Below are positions 18,100 to 28,500 of a stretch of DNA of 47,818 nt, one piece after another. The position numbers and the translations under genes are program-made. Source of the DNA: JBEKTY01 sp049515555 (lineage in GTDB: Bacteria > Planctomycetota > Planctomycetia > Pirellulales > Thermoguttaceae); contig JBEKTY010000045.1 of the NCBI GenBank assembly GCA_049515555.1, positions 1 to 47,818 on the forward strand. The letters run 5' to 3'. The notes beneath the pieces are model-generated. The model was given only the letters and a program-made list of their open reading frames with translations. It made no database searches and was not told the DNA's origin. Position 1 is the first letter of the stretch. Every line of letters starts with the position of its first letter.

Positions 18100-21093
18100 A
18101 TGAAACGGATGATTCTGGTGCCGGCGGTTCTCCTGGTGTGCACAGTATGTCCGGCCATGGCGGCTGAGAGGGCCGTGAAGCCGGGCGTATTGCCCGAGAA
18201 CCTGGCGCCCAAGGCCAAGGCAACGGCCTCGTCGGAATACAGCGACTCTTACCTGGCCAGGTTCGCCGTTACGGGAGAGATTGCCGGCCCCGAGTCCAGC
18301 GCCGACGTGGGCCAGGCCTGGGCCACGAAGGGCTTGCACGCGGCCGACTTCAGCCTCGAGTGGCCCTCGCCCGTCACGGTGGCCGAGGTGGTCTACTACG
18401 GACGCACGGCCTTCATGCTGACCGAGTGCTTCAAGGACTACGAGCTGTACTTGGACGGCGGCGCAAAGCCGGTCGTCACGGGCGCCTTCAAGATGGGGCA
18501 CGGGCCACAGCGGATCAAGCTGCCCGCGCCCGCGCAGGTCAAGAAGCTCACGTTGAAGTTCCGCAGCTCCTATGGCGGCCTGAATCCGGGGGCCTCGAAG
18601 ATCCGGGTCTACGCCGCCAGTCCCGCGGAGCGGGCCCTGGGCAAGTTCCTCACCGGGGTGGGCGCGGCCGCCATCGAGCCGCCACCCGACGACCCCGGCC
18701 TGGCCCGGCAGATCGCCGCGGGCCGGCTGGGCTTCGACAAGCTCGTTTTCATCAAGCGCGTGGCCACGAACCCCTCGCACGTTTACACGAACCACAGCGA
18801 GACGTTCGGTCCCGGGGGCGGCATTTACGTGCTCAGCCCGCCCAAGCCCGAGGGAAAGGTCACGCAAATTCTCGACGCGGGCGCGGGCATGATTCTCGAT
18901 CTGGACCTGTCTTACGACGCCAAGGAGGTGGTCTTCGCCTGGCGCACCAGCGGCCAGGTGGGCTTCCAGGTCTTCCGCATGAACGTAGACGGCACGGGCC
19001 TGACCCAGTTGACCCGCAGCAGCTCGCACAACTACAACGTGGCCTGGCTGCCCGACGGCGGGATCGCCTTCCTCTCGACGCGCGGGCCGCGCGGCGCCGG
19101 GGCGCTGTGCTGGGGCACGGCCAGCGGGGTCTTGTTCCGCATGGACCGCGACGGAAAGAACCCGCTGCGGCTGTCGTCGAACAACGTGGATGATTTCACG
19201 CCCGCCACGCTGCCCGACGGCCGCATTTTGTATAGCCGTTGGGAGTATGTGGACCGGCCGGCCATTCCCATTCAGAAGATGTGGACCATGCACCCCGACG
19301 GCACGGGGCTGCGGCTGTTCTACGGCAACCGCGTGCTCTGCCCGGCGAGCCTGCTGGAGGCCCGGCCGGTGCCCGGCACCGACCTGGCCATGTGCACCTT
19401 CGCCAGCCACAATGGTCCCATCCGCGGGGCGGTGGGCCTGGTCAGCCCCGACCGCTTGGACAACGCCCAGGACGCGATGACCAACCTCACCCCGCAGGTC
19501 CGCGTGGGCTCGGCCTCCCAGGGCGACGGCAACGGCGTACGCGGACCATTCAGCCTGCCCAAGCCCATCGACACGCAGCGCTTCATCGTAAGCTGCGACG
19601 GCTCGCTGCTGCTGGGCGAGATCGGCGGGGGCATGGCTTTGCTATACCGTGCCGCCGATCGCTGGGGCTGCTACAACGGCCTGCCGCTTCGTCCGCGCGA
19701 AAAGCCGTTTCCGATCAACCAGCTCCCGATCGTCGCCGATCTTACGGTCGAGGCGGAAGCCGATGCGGCGTCAAGTATTCCTCACGCTCCACGTGAGGCC
19801 CGGTCCGGTCCGCGCGAGGCCCTCTCCGCTTCCGCGCCCGGGGCCCCGCCCGTGTGCAGCACGTGCAACGCGGGCCAGACCTGCCCCACTTGCCCCATCG
19901 ACAACGTACCGGCCACTTGGGAACGCCAGGGCGAGGCCAGCGTGTACCTGGTAGACGTGTACCGCGGGCTGGAGCCCTACGTCAAGCGCGGCGCGGTGAA
20001 GTCGATCTGCATCGTCGAGGAAGTGGCCAAGGGGCACCGCGTGGACGAGCAGGGCTTCGGCTTCATGCGGCCGGTCATCTCGGGCGGGGCCACCTATGCG
20101 GCCAAGAAGGTGTGGGGCAGCGTGCCGGTCCACGCCGACGGCTCCGCCTATTTCAAGGTGCCGGCCAACAAGGCCCTGTACTTCATGGCCCTGGACGAGA
20201 ATGGCGCGGCGGTGCAGCGCATGCGGAGCTTCGTACACTTCGCCCCCGACGAGGCCCAGGGCTGCGTGGGCTGCCACGAGTCGCGGAACATGCCGCCGCC
20301 CGTCGGCTTGGCCCAGCCCGCGGCGCTGCGCGCGCCGCCCAGCAAGCCGGCCGAGCCCTCTTGGGGCCCGGCCAACTTCGATTACGTGCAGGTCGTCCAG
20401 CCCGTGCTGGACAAGAACTGCGTGAGTTGCCATCGCGGTCCCCGGCCCGCCGGCCGCATCGACCTGACGGGCGACAAGACCGACTGGTTCAACATATCCT
20501 ACGACAACCTGGTCCGCGGCCGTGGGGGCCTGGTAAGCTGGATCCCCACCAACAACGGCGCCGAGCAGAACATCCTCCAGATCGCACCCAAGACCTGGGG
20601 CACGCCCGCCAGCAAGCTCGCCGAAATCATCCTCTCCGGCCACCCGGACAAGGACGGCAAGCCGCAGGCCCGCCTCGACCGCCAGAGCCGCGAGCGGATC
20701 TTCACCTGGATCGACCTGAACGTGCCCTACTACAGCACCTATGAGCTGCCCGAAGGCGGGCACCACCGCTATCCCGCCGAGCTGCAAGCCAAGTACCAAG
20801 AGGTTTGGTCGCGGCGCTGCGCCGACTGCCACAAGAGCCGGCAGCCGCTGGGCACGCAGTACGTGCGGATCACCAACCCGCAGTTGAACGACTTTCTGTG
20901 CGCGCCCTTGGCCGCCTCGGCCGGCGGCGCCGGCCTCTGCAAGGGCGAAGTCTTCAAAACTGCCCAGGACCCGGACTACCAACGCCTGCTCGGCATCTTG
21001 AAGAAGACCGAAGAGAACCTGGCCAAGTACCCGCGCATGGACATGGGCAACGTCAAGCCCAGCGGACAGATGAACAACCGCTCGCGCATTTGA
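18100..21093 (+). CDS. HzsA-like multihaem cytochrome c with discoidin-like and PD40 propeller domains
   Basis: 997 residues, Sec signal 1-21. About 30-175 resembles an F5/8 type C (discoidin) sandwich (NLAPKAKATASSEYSDSY). About 200-560 is a PD40/WD-type propeller (QVFRMNVDGTGLTQLTRSSS, TLPDGRILYSRWEYVDR). About 600-997 carries the hydrazine synthase alpha-like part: VYLVDVYRGLEPYVKRG, KVWGSVPVHADGSAYFKVPA, then haem sites CVGCH (722-726), CVSCH (774-778) and CADCH (907-911). Homologues are widespread in non-anammox planctomycetes and their function is unknown; true hydrazine synthase needs two further subunits, absent here. Residues 576-600 hold an unusual Cys-rich stretch (Cys586, 589, 595, 598) next to a small palindrome. 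AGGAG precedes the ATG. Probably periplasmic electron transfer. Confidence 0.82.
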   Translation: MKRMILVPAVLLVCTVCPAMAAERAVKPGVLPENLAPKAKATASSEYSDSYLARFAVTGEIAGPESSADVGQAWATKGLHAADFSLEWPSPVTVAEVVYYGRTAFMLTECFKDYELYLDGGAKPVVTGAFKMGHGPQRIKLPAPAQVKKLTLKFRSSYGGLNPGASKIRVYAASPAERALGKFLTGVGAAAIEPPPDDPGLARQIAAGRLGFDKLVFIKRVATNPSHVYTNHSETFGPGGGIYVLSPPKPEGKVTQILDAGAGMILDLDLSYDAKEVVFAWRTSGQVGFQVFRMNVDGTGLTQLTRSSSHNYNVAWLPDGGIAFLSTRGPRGAGALCWGTASGVLFRMDRDGKNPLRLSSNNVDDFTPATLPDGRILYSRWEYVDRPAIPIQKMWTMHPDGTGLRLFYGNRVLCPASLLEARPVPGTDLAMCTFASHNGPIRGAVGLVSPDRLDNAQDAMTNLTPQVRVGSASQGDGNGVRGPFSLPKPIDTQRFIVSCDGSLLLGEIGGGMALLYRAADRWGCYNGLPLRPREKPFPINQLPIVADLTVEAEADAASSIPHAPREARSGPREALSASAPGAPPVCSTCNAGQTCPTCPIDNVPATWERQGEASVYLVDVYRGLEPYVKRGAVKSICIVEEVAKGHRVDEQGFGFMRPVISGGATYAAKKVWGSVPVHADGSAYFKVPANKALYFMALDENGAAVQRMRSFVHFAPDEAQGCVGCHESRNMPPPVGLAQPAALRAPPSKPAEPSWGPANFDYVQVVQPVLDKNCVSCHRGPRPAGRIDLTGDKTDWFNISYDNLVRGRGGLVSWIPTNNGAEQNILQIAPKTWGTPASKLAEIILSGHPDKDGKPQARLDRQSRERIFTWIDLNVPYYSTYELPEGGHHRYPAELQAKYQEVWSRRCADCHKSRQPLGTQYVRITNPQLNDFLCAPLAASAGGAGLCKGEVFKTAQDPDYQRLLGILKKTEENLAKYPRMDMGNVKPSGQMNNRSRI
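19780..19798. repeat. Small palindrome CCTCACG...CGTGAGG inside the HzsA-like gene
   Basis: CCTCACGCTCCACGTGAGG has 7-base perfect arms. A related palindrome ATTACGCGGAGCGTGAT is near 9978. It encodes part of the out-of-character segment SIPHAPREARSGPREALSAS, which may be another in-frame repeat insertion; its borders cannot be fixed. Confidence 0.4.
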
Positions 21094-21107
21094 GCAGCGG
21101 GGTCCAG

Positions 21108-21232
21108 TCCCCTCTCCCTCCGGGAGAGGGTTAGGGTGAGGGGAAATGGGTGAAGAGCATGCGTCTCCAGTTTTCGGGACCAACGCGCACTTCCCCTCAC
21201 CCCGGCCATCTCCCGGAGGGAGAGGGGGACCG
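21108..21232. repeat. Facing pair of CCCTCTCCCTCCGGGAGAGGG repeats
   Basis: CCCCTCTCCCTCCGGGAGAG with GGTTAGGGTGAGGGG (to 21142) faces CCCCTCACCCCGGCCATCTCC with CGGAGGGAGAGGGGGAC (21193-21232). The two together can pair over about 35 bases. The pair lies between the HzsA-like gene and the YVTN/peroxidase gene and may weaken read-through between them. Confidence 0.7.
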
Positions 21233-21293
21233 CTTCGGCGGTTCTCACCCCGATTTGCAAGACTCCACTTTCAATCCATAAGGACCTCCCGCC

Positions 21294-23462
21294 ATGATCG
21301 GCCGTAGCGGATTACAATCACTTTGGGCGCACATTTCAGCAGGCGTCTGCCTGGTGATTGCCTTGTGCACGGCGCCGGCCCCGGGGGCCGACAACTCACC
21401 GGGCAAGTACCACTCGCCGCTCGACCTGGCTTATGATGCCAGCGGGGCCATGCTGGCGGTCTCCGACCATACCGGTGGCAACCTGACCATCGTCGATCCC
21501 GCGGGGGCCAAGGTCGTGGCTCAGGTCGAGCTGCGGGGCAGCCCGGCCGGCGCGGCCTGGTCGGCCGACGGCAAGAGCGTGTTCGTGGCCGAGTGCGATG
21601 CGGGCAGCGTGGCCGAAGTCGATGCACTGGCCGGCAAAGTGCTGCGCCGCCTGCCCACCGGACCGCGGCCGGTGGGCCTGGCACTGGCTGCCCGGAAGGG
21701 TCTGCTGCTGGTCGCCGATTCGGCCAACGATGCGGTGACGGTGCTGGACCTCCGCAGCGGCAAGGAGAAGGCGCGCCTGCCGGTGGTGCGCGAGCCCTGC
21801 TTCCTGGCCGTCACCCCGGACGAAGCCACCGCGGTGGTGGGCAACCTCTTGCCCCAAGGCGACGCCAGCCGGCCCACGCATTCCGCGGTCGTCAGCCTGA
21901 TCGACCTGGATAAGCTTGCGCCGGCCGGCCAGATCAAGCTGCCGCCGGGCTCGACCAACGTCCGCCAGATCGCCGTTTCGCCGACGGGCCGCTGGGCTTA
22001 TGTGGCCCACACCCTGGGCCGCTTCATGCTGCCCACCACGCAACTGGAGCACGGCTGGATGAACACCAACGCCGTGACGATCCTCGACCTTGCCGGGAAG
22101 AAGGTGTACTGCACGCTGCTTCTGGACCTGATGAGCGAAGGCGCGGCGGACCCCTGGGGCCTGGCGATGACCAGGGACGGCTCGACGATGTTTGTCGCCA
22201 TCGCCGGCTGCCACCAGATCGCGCGACTCGACCTGGCGAAGCTGCACCGGCTTCTGCGGAGCGAGGAGTACATTGCCGCGAGTACCCAGGCGGCTCGGCC
22301 GGCGCAGTCCGGCCCGGCCCAAACAGCGGCGAAGGCCAAGGCCGCGCCGCCCGCAACGACCGCCGCCAAAGCGGCGGCCAAAGCCGCGGCGGAAGCCGCC
22401 GAGAAGAAGAGCCTGGCGGAATTGGAGCAGTACCGCCGCAGCGGCGTGCAGAACGCCTGGCTCGAGATTCGGCACGACGCCACCCGGCGCGACTTGTTGA
22501 TCAACGACCTGGCGGCCCTGCACGTCGCCGACATTATGACCCGCACGCCGCTGGCGGCCGGGCTGGGTCCGCGGGGCATCGCCCTTTCGCCCGACGGCCG
22601 GCAACTGGCCGTGGCCGCCTATTTCTCCGGCGCCGTAGTGCTGGCGAAGGTTACGCCGCCGCCGGCCCCCCAGGCGACTGCGGCGGAGGGCCAGCCCGAG
22701 CCGGCGCCCTTTGGCGGTCCGCCCACCACGCCGCCCTCGATCTTCACCGCGCCGCCGCCATTTCTCGTGACGGCTGCCGTGCCGCTGGGCCCGCAGCCCG
22801 CGGCGGACCAGGCCCGAGCGGGCGAGCAAATCTTCCACGACGCCACCTACTGCTTCCAGCATTGGCTGTCGTGTGCCACCTGCCATCCGGAAGGCCGTGC
22901 CGACGGCCTGAACTGGGACCTGCTCAACGACGGCATCGGAAACCCGAAGAACGTGAAGAGCCTGCTGGGCGCCGACAAGCGGGCCCCCATGATGGCCCAC
23001 GGCGTGCGGCCCAGCTTTGCGACGGCCGTCGAGTCGGGCTTCAAGTTCATCCTCTTCCGGCAGCCGGCCGCGGTCGAGAGCAAGGCGGTCCAGGCGTACC
23101 TGGGCTCGTTGCGGCCCACGCCCAGCCCCCGCCTGCTCGGCGGGCGGATGTCGCCCCAGGCGCAGCGCGGCCGGCAAATCTTCGAGGGCAAAAGCGGCTG
23201 CGCCACCTGCCACGCCGGCCCGCAGTTGACCGACCTGAAGTCGTACGACGTGGGCACGAAGCGCGATTTCGACACGTCCGGCAAGTTCGTCACGCCCACG
23301 CTCATCGAGCTATGGCGCACCGCGCCCTATCTGCACGACGGCTCCGCGGCGACCATCATGGACCTGCTGACCAAGGGCAACCAGGGCGACCAGCACGGCT
23401 CTACGTCGCATCTCTCCAAGGCGGAACTGGAGGATCTGGCAGAGTACCTGCTGTCGCTGTAG
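21294..23462 (+). CDS. YVTN beta-propeller / dihaem cytochrome c peroxidase-like protein
   Basis: 722 residues. Signal peptide at 1-31. About 40-330 and 420-480 form a YVTN-type propeller (LAYDASGAMLAVSDHTGGNLTIVD, ADSANDAVTVLDLRSG), interrupted at about 335-375 by an Ala/Lys-rich linker. About 505-722 is a dihaem peroxidase/MauG-like domain with CATCH (527-531) and CATCH (636-640) and the typical RTAPYLHDGSAATIMDLLTKGN near the end. Likely periplasmic; peroxide reduction or electron transfer. AAGGA precedes the ATG. It follows the HzsA-like gene on the same strand and is a paralogue of the convergent gene 23586-25478 (shared MPTTQLE.GWMNTNA, CFQHW.SC.TCHP, GLNWDL.NDG.GNPKN). Confidence 0.88.
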   Translation: MIGRSGLQSLWAHISAGVCLVIALCTAPAPGADNSPGKYHSPLDLAYDASGAMLAVSDHTGGNLTIVDPAGAKVVAQVELRGSPAGAAWSADGKSVFVAECDAGSVAEVDALAGKVLRRLPTGPRPVGLALAARKGLLLVADSANDAVTVLDLRSGKEKARLPVVREPCFLAVTPDEATAVVGNLLPQGDASRPTHSAVVSLIDLDKLAPAGQIKLPPGSTNVRQIAVSPTGRWAYVAHTLGRFMLPTTQLEHGWMNTNAVTILDLAGKKVYCTLLLDLMSEGAADPWGLAMTRDGSTMFVAIAGCHQIARLDLAKLHRLLRSEEYIAASTQAARPAQSGPAQTAAKAKAAPPATTAAKAAAKAAAEAAEKKSLAELEQYRRSGVQNAWLEIRHDATRRDLLINDLAALHVADIMTRTPLAAGLGPRGIALSPDGRQLAVAAYFSGAVVLAKVTPPPAPQATAAEGQPEPAPFGGPPTTPPSIFTAPPPFLVTAAVPLGPQPAADQARAGEQIFHDATYCFQHWLSCATCHPEGRADGLNWDLLNDGIGNPKNVKSLLGADKRAPMMAHGVRPSFATAVESGFKFILFRQPAAVESKAVQAYLGSLRPTPSPRLLGGRMSPQAQRGRQIFEGKSGCATCHAGPQLTDLKSYDVGTKRDFDTSGKFVTPTLIELWRTAPYLHDGSAATIMDLLTKGNQGDQHGSTSHLSKAELEDLAEYLLSL

Positions 23463-23465
23463 GCA

Positions 23466-23560
23466 GGATTGTTTATTGAGGCTTGTAGACCCGATTTATC
23501 GGGTCTGGAGAGCGTGAACAAGCCAAGGACCGCATGAATGCGGTCACTACGAACGACTGT
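23466..23560. repeat. Palindromic element between convergent genes, copy 2
   Basis: A diverged copy of 3471-3577. Both hairpins are intact (ACCCGATTTATCGGGT and ACCGCATGAATGCGGT) and so is TCACTACGAACGA, while the outer inverted repeats have decayed. It fills the 123-base gap between two convergent cytochrome genes. Confidence 0.72.
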
Positions 23561-23585
23561 AGGCACAACGCGAGATTGCCCGCTG

Positions 23586-25478
23586 CTACAGCGAGTTGAC
23601 GAACTCGGCCAGGTCGTCCAGGTCCTTGTCCGAGAGCTTGGCTTCCTTGACGCCCGGGGCGCCGTGCTTGCCCTGGACCAGGAGGTCCTTGATTGTCAGG
23701 TAATGGCCGTCGTGCATGTAGGGGGCCGTGCGCCAGATCTCCGTTAGGCGCGGCGTGTTGAACTTGTCGCTGGGCTTGTCGTACTTGCCCACGCTGCCCA
23801 CGTCGTGCGACCGCTTGTCGGTATAGTACGGCTCGGGATGGCACTTGCCGCAGCCCACCGTGACGTCGAAGAAGAGCTTCTTGCCGCGCTCGGCGGCGGG
23901 GCTCAGTTTTCCGTCGACCAGATAGGGGCTGGGGACCGGATCGAGCGATTTCAGATACTCGTCCAGGGCCTTGGCGTCTTCTTCCGGCCGCACGGCGAAG
24001 AGGATCTGGGTGATGCCCGCCCGCACGGTGGCGGCGGCGTTCTCGCGGACGCCCAGCGACATGGTCGGCCCACTGTGGAACACGTGCAACATGTTGCGGG
24101 TGTTCTTGGGGTTGCCCAGGCCGTCGTTGGTGAGGTCCCAGTTCAGCCCGTCGGCGCGGGCGTCGGGATGGCAGGTTCCGCAGCTTTGCCAGTGCTGGAA
24201 ACAGATCGTGGCGTCGAAGAACAGCGCCTCGCCGCGGCGCTGTTCCGTCCACTGCGGCGGGGGGCCCAAGGCGATCTGCGACACGGGCTGGGCCGACTTC
24301 GACTCCAGATCGACCACCGACAGCGCATCGCTGAAGTACTCGGCGGCGAAGACGTTGGAACCGATGGCCGCCACGCCCCGGGCACCCGTGCCTTCCAGCT
24401 TGATCCGCCGCCGCAGCGAGACGAGGAACGCCAGGTCGTTGGGCACCTCGGCCGGCGTGGACGAAACCGGATCGGCGTAAGAGCCGGGCGCCGGTTGGCC
24501 GGGCTTGTTCTTCGCCGCGGCCGCTTCGATCTTCGCCAGTTTCTCCATCAGCCCCGGGGCGTCGATGACGCTCAATTCGTTCGTTCCGGCATGCGTGACG
24601 AAGATCGTCTTGCCGTCGCCGCTGGTGGTCACGCCCCAGGGGTTGGCCGCCCCCAGGTCCACGTCATCCAGCAGCACCGTGTTAATGAGCTTCCTGGCGG
24701 CCGCGTCGAGGATGCTCAGGGCGTTGGTGTTCATCCATCCCCGCTCCAGTTGCGTGGTGGGCATCTGGTAGCGGGCCAGGACGTGAACCACGTACACGTA
24801 CTTGCCGTCGGGCGACAGGCACAGCCCGCGCACGCTCGTGCTGCCGTTGGGCAGGCGGATGGTCGTGGGCTGCCGGGTGGCCGTGTCGATCACGGTAACG
24901 CCGGCCGCCACGTCGTAGCTGTCTGAGCGGTCCAGCGGCAGGTGGTTGGCCACGAAAACCGACTTGCCGTCGGGCGTCGCCGCCGCGGCGATCGGCTGGC
25001 GTACCACCGGCACGCGGGCGATCGTCTGCTTGGTGGCCAGGTCGATCACCGCCACGTTGTCGTTGAAGCGGTTGCCCACGTAGAGCAGCTTGCCATCGGG
25101 GGCGAGGGCCAAGGCGTCGGCCGTGTGGCCCGCGGGGATCGAGTCGGACACCGTGCCGGTGGCCGTGTCGATCACGCACACGGTACTTTTGGGCGCGGCA
25201 CAGGCGACGTACAGCTTGCGGCCGTCGGGGCTACAGGCCAGGGCGGCCGGCTCGGCCGGCACGGGCACGCTGCGGAGCACCTTGCGGCCGGCCACGTCCA
25301 GGAAGGCGATCTGCCGCGCGTCGGCCAGGGCCACGAACAGGGTCTTGCCGTCCTTGGCGGCCAAGAGCGACTGCGGGCCGAGATACCCGGCCCACGCAGG
25401 GGAAACAAGCACCCCTCCGGTAACAACAGCAGCCAGGGCCGTCGAGACAGGACACAACAAACGGCGTAATGCGGTCAT
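23586..25478 (-). CDS. YVTN beta-propeller / dihaem cytochrome c peroxidase-like protein, paralogue
   Basis: 630 residues from the ATG at 25478 (GAGGAG upstream); the frame is open 20 codons further. Signal peptide MTALRRLLCPVSTALAAVVTG. A seven-bladed YVTN propeller at about 35-400 (ACSPDGRKLYVACAA, LLYVGNRFNDNVAVIDLATKQ), then the dihaem peroxidase-like domain with CGTCH (433-437) and CGKCH (543-547) and RTAPYMHDGHYLTIKDLLVQGKHG. The closing sequence LSDKDLDDLAEFVNSL matches that of its convergent partner. Last gene of a minus-strand series that begins with the oxidoreductase at 31479. Probably periplasmic. Confidence 0.88.
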   Translation of the reverse strand: MTALRRLLCPVSTALAAVVTGGVLVSPAWAGYLGPQSLLAAKDGKTLFVALADARQIAFLDVAGRKVLRSVPVPAEPAALACSPDGRKLYVACAAPKSTVCVIDTATGTVSDSIPAGHTADALALAPDGKLLYVGNRFNDNVAVIDLATKQTIARVPVVRQPIAAAATPDGKSVFVANHLPLDRSDSYDVAAGVTVIDTATRQPTTIRLPNGSTSVRGLCLSPDGKYVYVVHVLARYQMPTTQLERGWMNTNALSILDAAARKLINTVLLDDVDLGAANPWGVTTSGDGKTIFVTHAGTNELSVIDAPGLMEKLAKIEAAAAKNKPGQPAPGSYADPVSSTPAEVPNDLAFLVSLRRRIKLEGTGARGVAAIGSNVFAAEYFSDALSVVDLESKSAQPVSQIALGPPPQWTEQRRGEALFFDATICFQHWQSCGTCHPDARADGLNWDLTNDGLGNPKNTRNMLHVFHSGPTMSLGVRENAAATVRAGITQILFAVRPEEDAKALDEYLKSLDPVPSPYLVDGKLSPAAERGKKLFFDVTVGCGKCHPEPYYTDKRSHDVGSVGKYDKPSDKFNTPRLTEIWRTAPYMHDGHYLTIKDLLVQGKHGAPGVKEAKLSDKDLDDLAEFVNSL

Positions 25479-25568
25479 GGGAGCAACTCCTCTGGTAGGG
25501 TAGTTTGTGCGGTGTCGTGGTTGGGGGGTTATCGGCACCGCCCGGGCAAGTGCCGCTTCCGTGACGGA

Positions 25569-28500
25569 CTACTGCTTGGCCAACTCCTCGTTTACTTCTA
25601 CGATCACCCGGAAGCCGACGTTGTACACGGCCTGCCAAGGCTGGTAGTGGACGCGGAACGAGGCGGTCGCCCGCTGGGGGCGGTCATACCACGACCCGCC
25701 GCGGACGACCTTTTGCCCCGCGCGGGCCGGATCTTCGTGGCCGTCGCCGGCCTGGCCGGGATGGGGCCCGTAGGTGGACCGCGTCCACTCGGCCGCATTG
25801 CCGATCATGTCACACAGGCCCCAGGCGTTGGGCTGATAGCGGCCCACGTTGCTCGTGACCATGGCCCCGTCGTTGACCGTCTCGATCCGCGGATGCCAGT
25901 GCGGCGAATCGTTGCGGGCCATTTGGCCCAGGCTGGAGTCGGCCAGGTTGGCGAAGCGGCCGAAGTTGGCGGTCACGTCGCCGTAGTACGTGGCCGTGCT
26001 GGTGCCGGCCCGAGCGGCCCATTCCCACTGGCTCTCGGTGGGCAGGTCCGCTCGGCGGCCGCTGCGCGAAGAGAGCCAACGGCAGAACTCACGCGCCTCT
26101 TGCCACGTGACCCGCACCACCGGTTGTTCGGGGCCGTTGATCTCGTGGCCGCGGTTCCCCTGGTCCTTGCTCGTCATGCTGATGACGGCGCTGTCATGCA
26201 CGGCATCGAAGGCGGCGAACTGGGCGTTGGTGATCTCCGTGCGGCTCATGTAGAACGGCCGGGCGACTTTCACGCCCGTGGCGGGGCGCTCGTCTGCCGC
26301 GCCGGCCGGATCGCCCATGACGAACTCCCCGCCGGGGATCAGCACCAGCTCGATCTGCCGGCCGGCGGCCAGCGGCAGCTTCAGGGCGGCCGGCAGCTTG
26401 AGGGCCTTCTGGCGGCGCCGGGCCTCGGCCGCGTCGAAGGGCCAGCCGGCCACGGCCGGAGGTTTGACGTCGGGCCGCGCCACCGGCGGGGGCGCCACGA
26501 ACTTCACGGGCGTCTTGGCCGCTGCGTCGTCCGGGACGGCCTCCGGGTCCTCGGGCCGATTGGCATACTTCGTATGCGCCGCCAGGCGGTACTGCATCAT
26601 CGGCGACGGGCCGTGCTGCTCGCGCCAGGTGCCGTGGTCGGGCACGTTCAGGTCGATCCACGTGATCAGCCGGTCCCAGCCCTCGGCGTCGAGTTTCACC
26701 TGGTAGTGGCCCTTTTCGAGCATCTGCACCAACTCGCTGGTGCTGGTGTGCCATTCCATGGGTTTTTGCAGGTGATAGTCGCTTTCCGGACCGGGACGGC
26801 GGACGAAGGGGTGCAGCGCCACGTAGGAAGGGGTGAAGTTGCCGAAGCGGGCGGCGCCCGCCACGCGCAGGTCGGGCGGACTGCTCTGCCGGCCATCGTG
26901 GCAGCCCACGCAGTACTTGTCCAGCACGGGCTGCACTTCGCGCTTGAAACTGAAGCCGCGCGGCGGGCCGTACCAGGGCGCAAGCGCCGACGGCTTGCGC
27001 AGCATGGCCAGGCTGGGCTTGTGGGGCGGGGTGTGGTTCTGGCTGTCGTGGCAGCCGACGCAGGAGACGACCTCGCCCGGCATGGCCGTGAACCAGCTCC
27101 GCATCACGGCCAGCGCCCGGCCGTCCTCGTCCAGGGGCTGGACCGAGAGCGGCGTGTTGGCCGGCACGCGGAAGCTGGCCGAGCCGTCGGCCTCGACGGG
27201 GACCGTGCCCCAGATCCGCCGCCCGTCCCACGGCCCGTCGATGCCCATGCTGATGTGCCCGCCCATTCCCGGGTAGGCGAAGTGCGGCTCGTACAGCCGC
27301 AGCTTCTTCACCGTGCCGCGGGGAACGTTGTGCAGGCCCCGGCCGTAATAGATGTCGGAAATGTGGACGACCGCCTGGGTGCTGTCGAGGTCGACCTTGT
27401 CGGGAATGACCGGCGGGGCGGGCGTTTTCCGCAGGGGCACGGGCTCCAACAGGGCGTGGCCCGGTGCTTCGGCCAGCAGTACGAAGTTGTCGAACACGTC
27501 GACCAGGTAGATGCCCCAACGGGCCTGCGGCGTGGGTTTGCAGGAGACGAGCAGGTACTTCTCGCTCAAAGGAAACGGATGCAGGAATTTGGGCCAGGAA
27601 CCTTCGACCAGCCCGTCGTTGATGACCGGCTGCACCTTGCGGCCATAGCCGGGGATGCGCTGCACGGCGCCTTCCTCCTCGTGGCGGCCCAAGGCCGGAT
27701 CGAAGATCACGAGCTCGCCCATCCGCGGCACGCCGTGATGGCCTGAGATTACGGCGGAGACTTTCGTGGGATGGCCCGGCACCGGCCGGGCGTAGAACGT
27801 CGAGTTCGGCCAGTAGGAATTGCTGCCGTAGTATTCCATCTGGTTCGTGCCGTCGGGATTCATGCTGAACAGCAGCCGCGTAAAGTAGTGCGGCGTATCG
27901 GAGTATTCCCAGCGGGTGTACAGGACCCGGCCGTTGTTGAGCACGGCCGGATACCAGTTGTGATCCTGGTCGAAGCACAACTGGCGGACGTTGCCGCCGT
28001 CGGCGTCCATGATGCACAGGTTGGCCACCTGGTCGGAGCCGCCCACGCAGGGCACGCCCTGGAAGCAGCGGGTCGAGCAGAAGATGATCCGCCCGTCGGG
28101 CAGATAACAGGCGTCGTAGTTGTCCACTTCGGCCGGCTCATCCGTGCTCACCTGGCGGAGCTTCTGGCCGTCGACCCCCAGCTCGAAGACCTGCCAGCGG
28201 CGTTTGGCCCCGGGCATGGAGACGAGCATCCGCTGGGCATCGTAGTGCAGACGGATGTCGCCCACGAACGCCTTGTGGTCGGGGCGGAAGAGCGTGGTCA
28301 GCCGGCCGCCCGGCCGGGCCGGCGAGAGCACGGCGATTTCATTGTCGTAGCTGAACGACGGCAGCGAGCAGTTGCCCTGCCAGTTCTGCGGCAAGCCCAG
28401 ATTCGACTCGCCGCGACGCACCAACAACAGCTTGTCGAAGTCCAGCAGCGGATTGGCCGGCAGGGCCTCGCGCCGCAGGCGCTCGATCTTCTCGGCCAGC

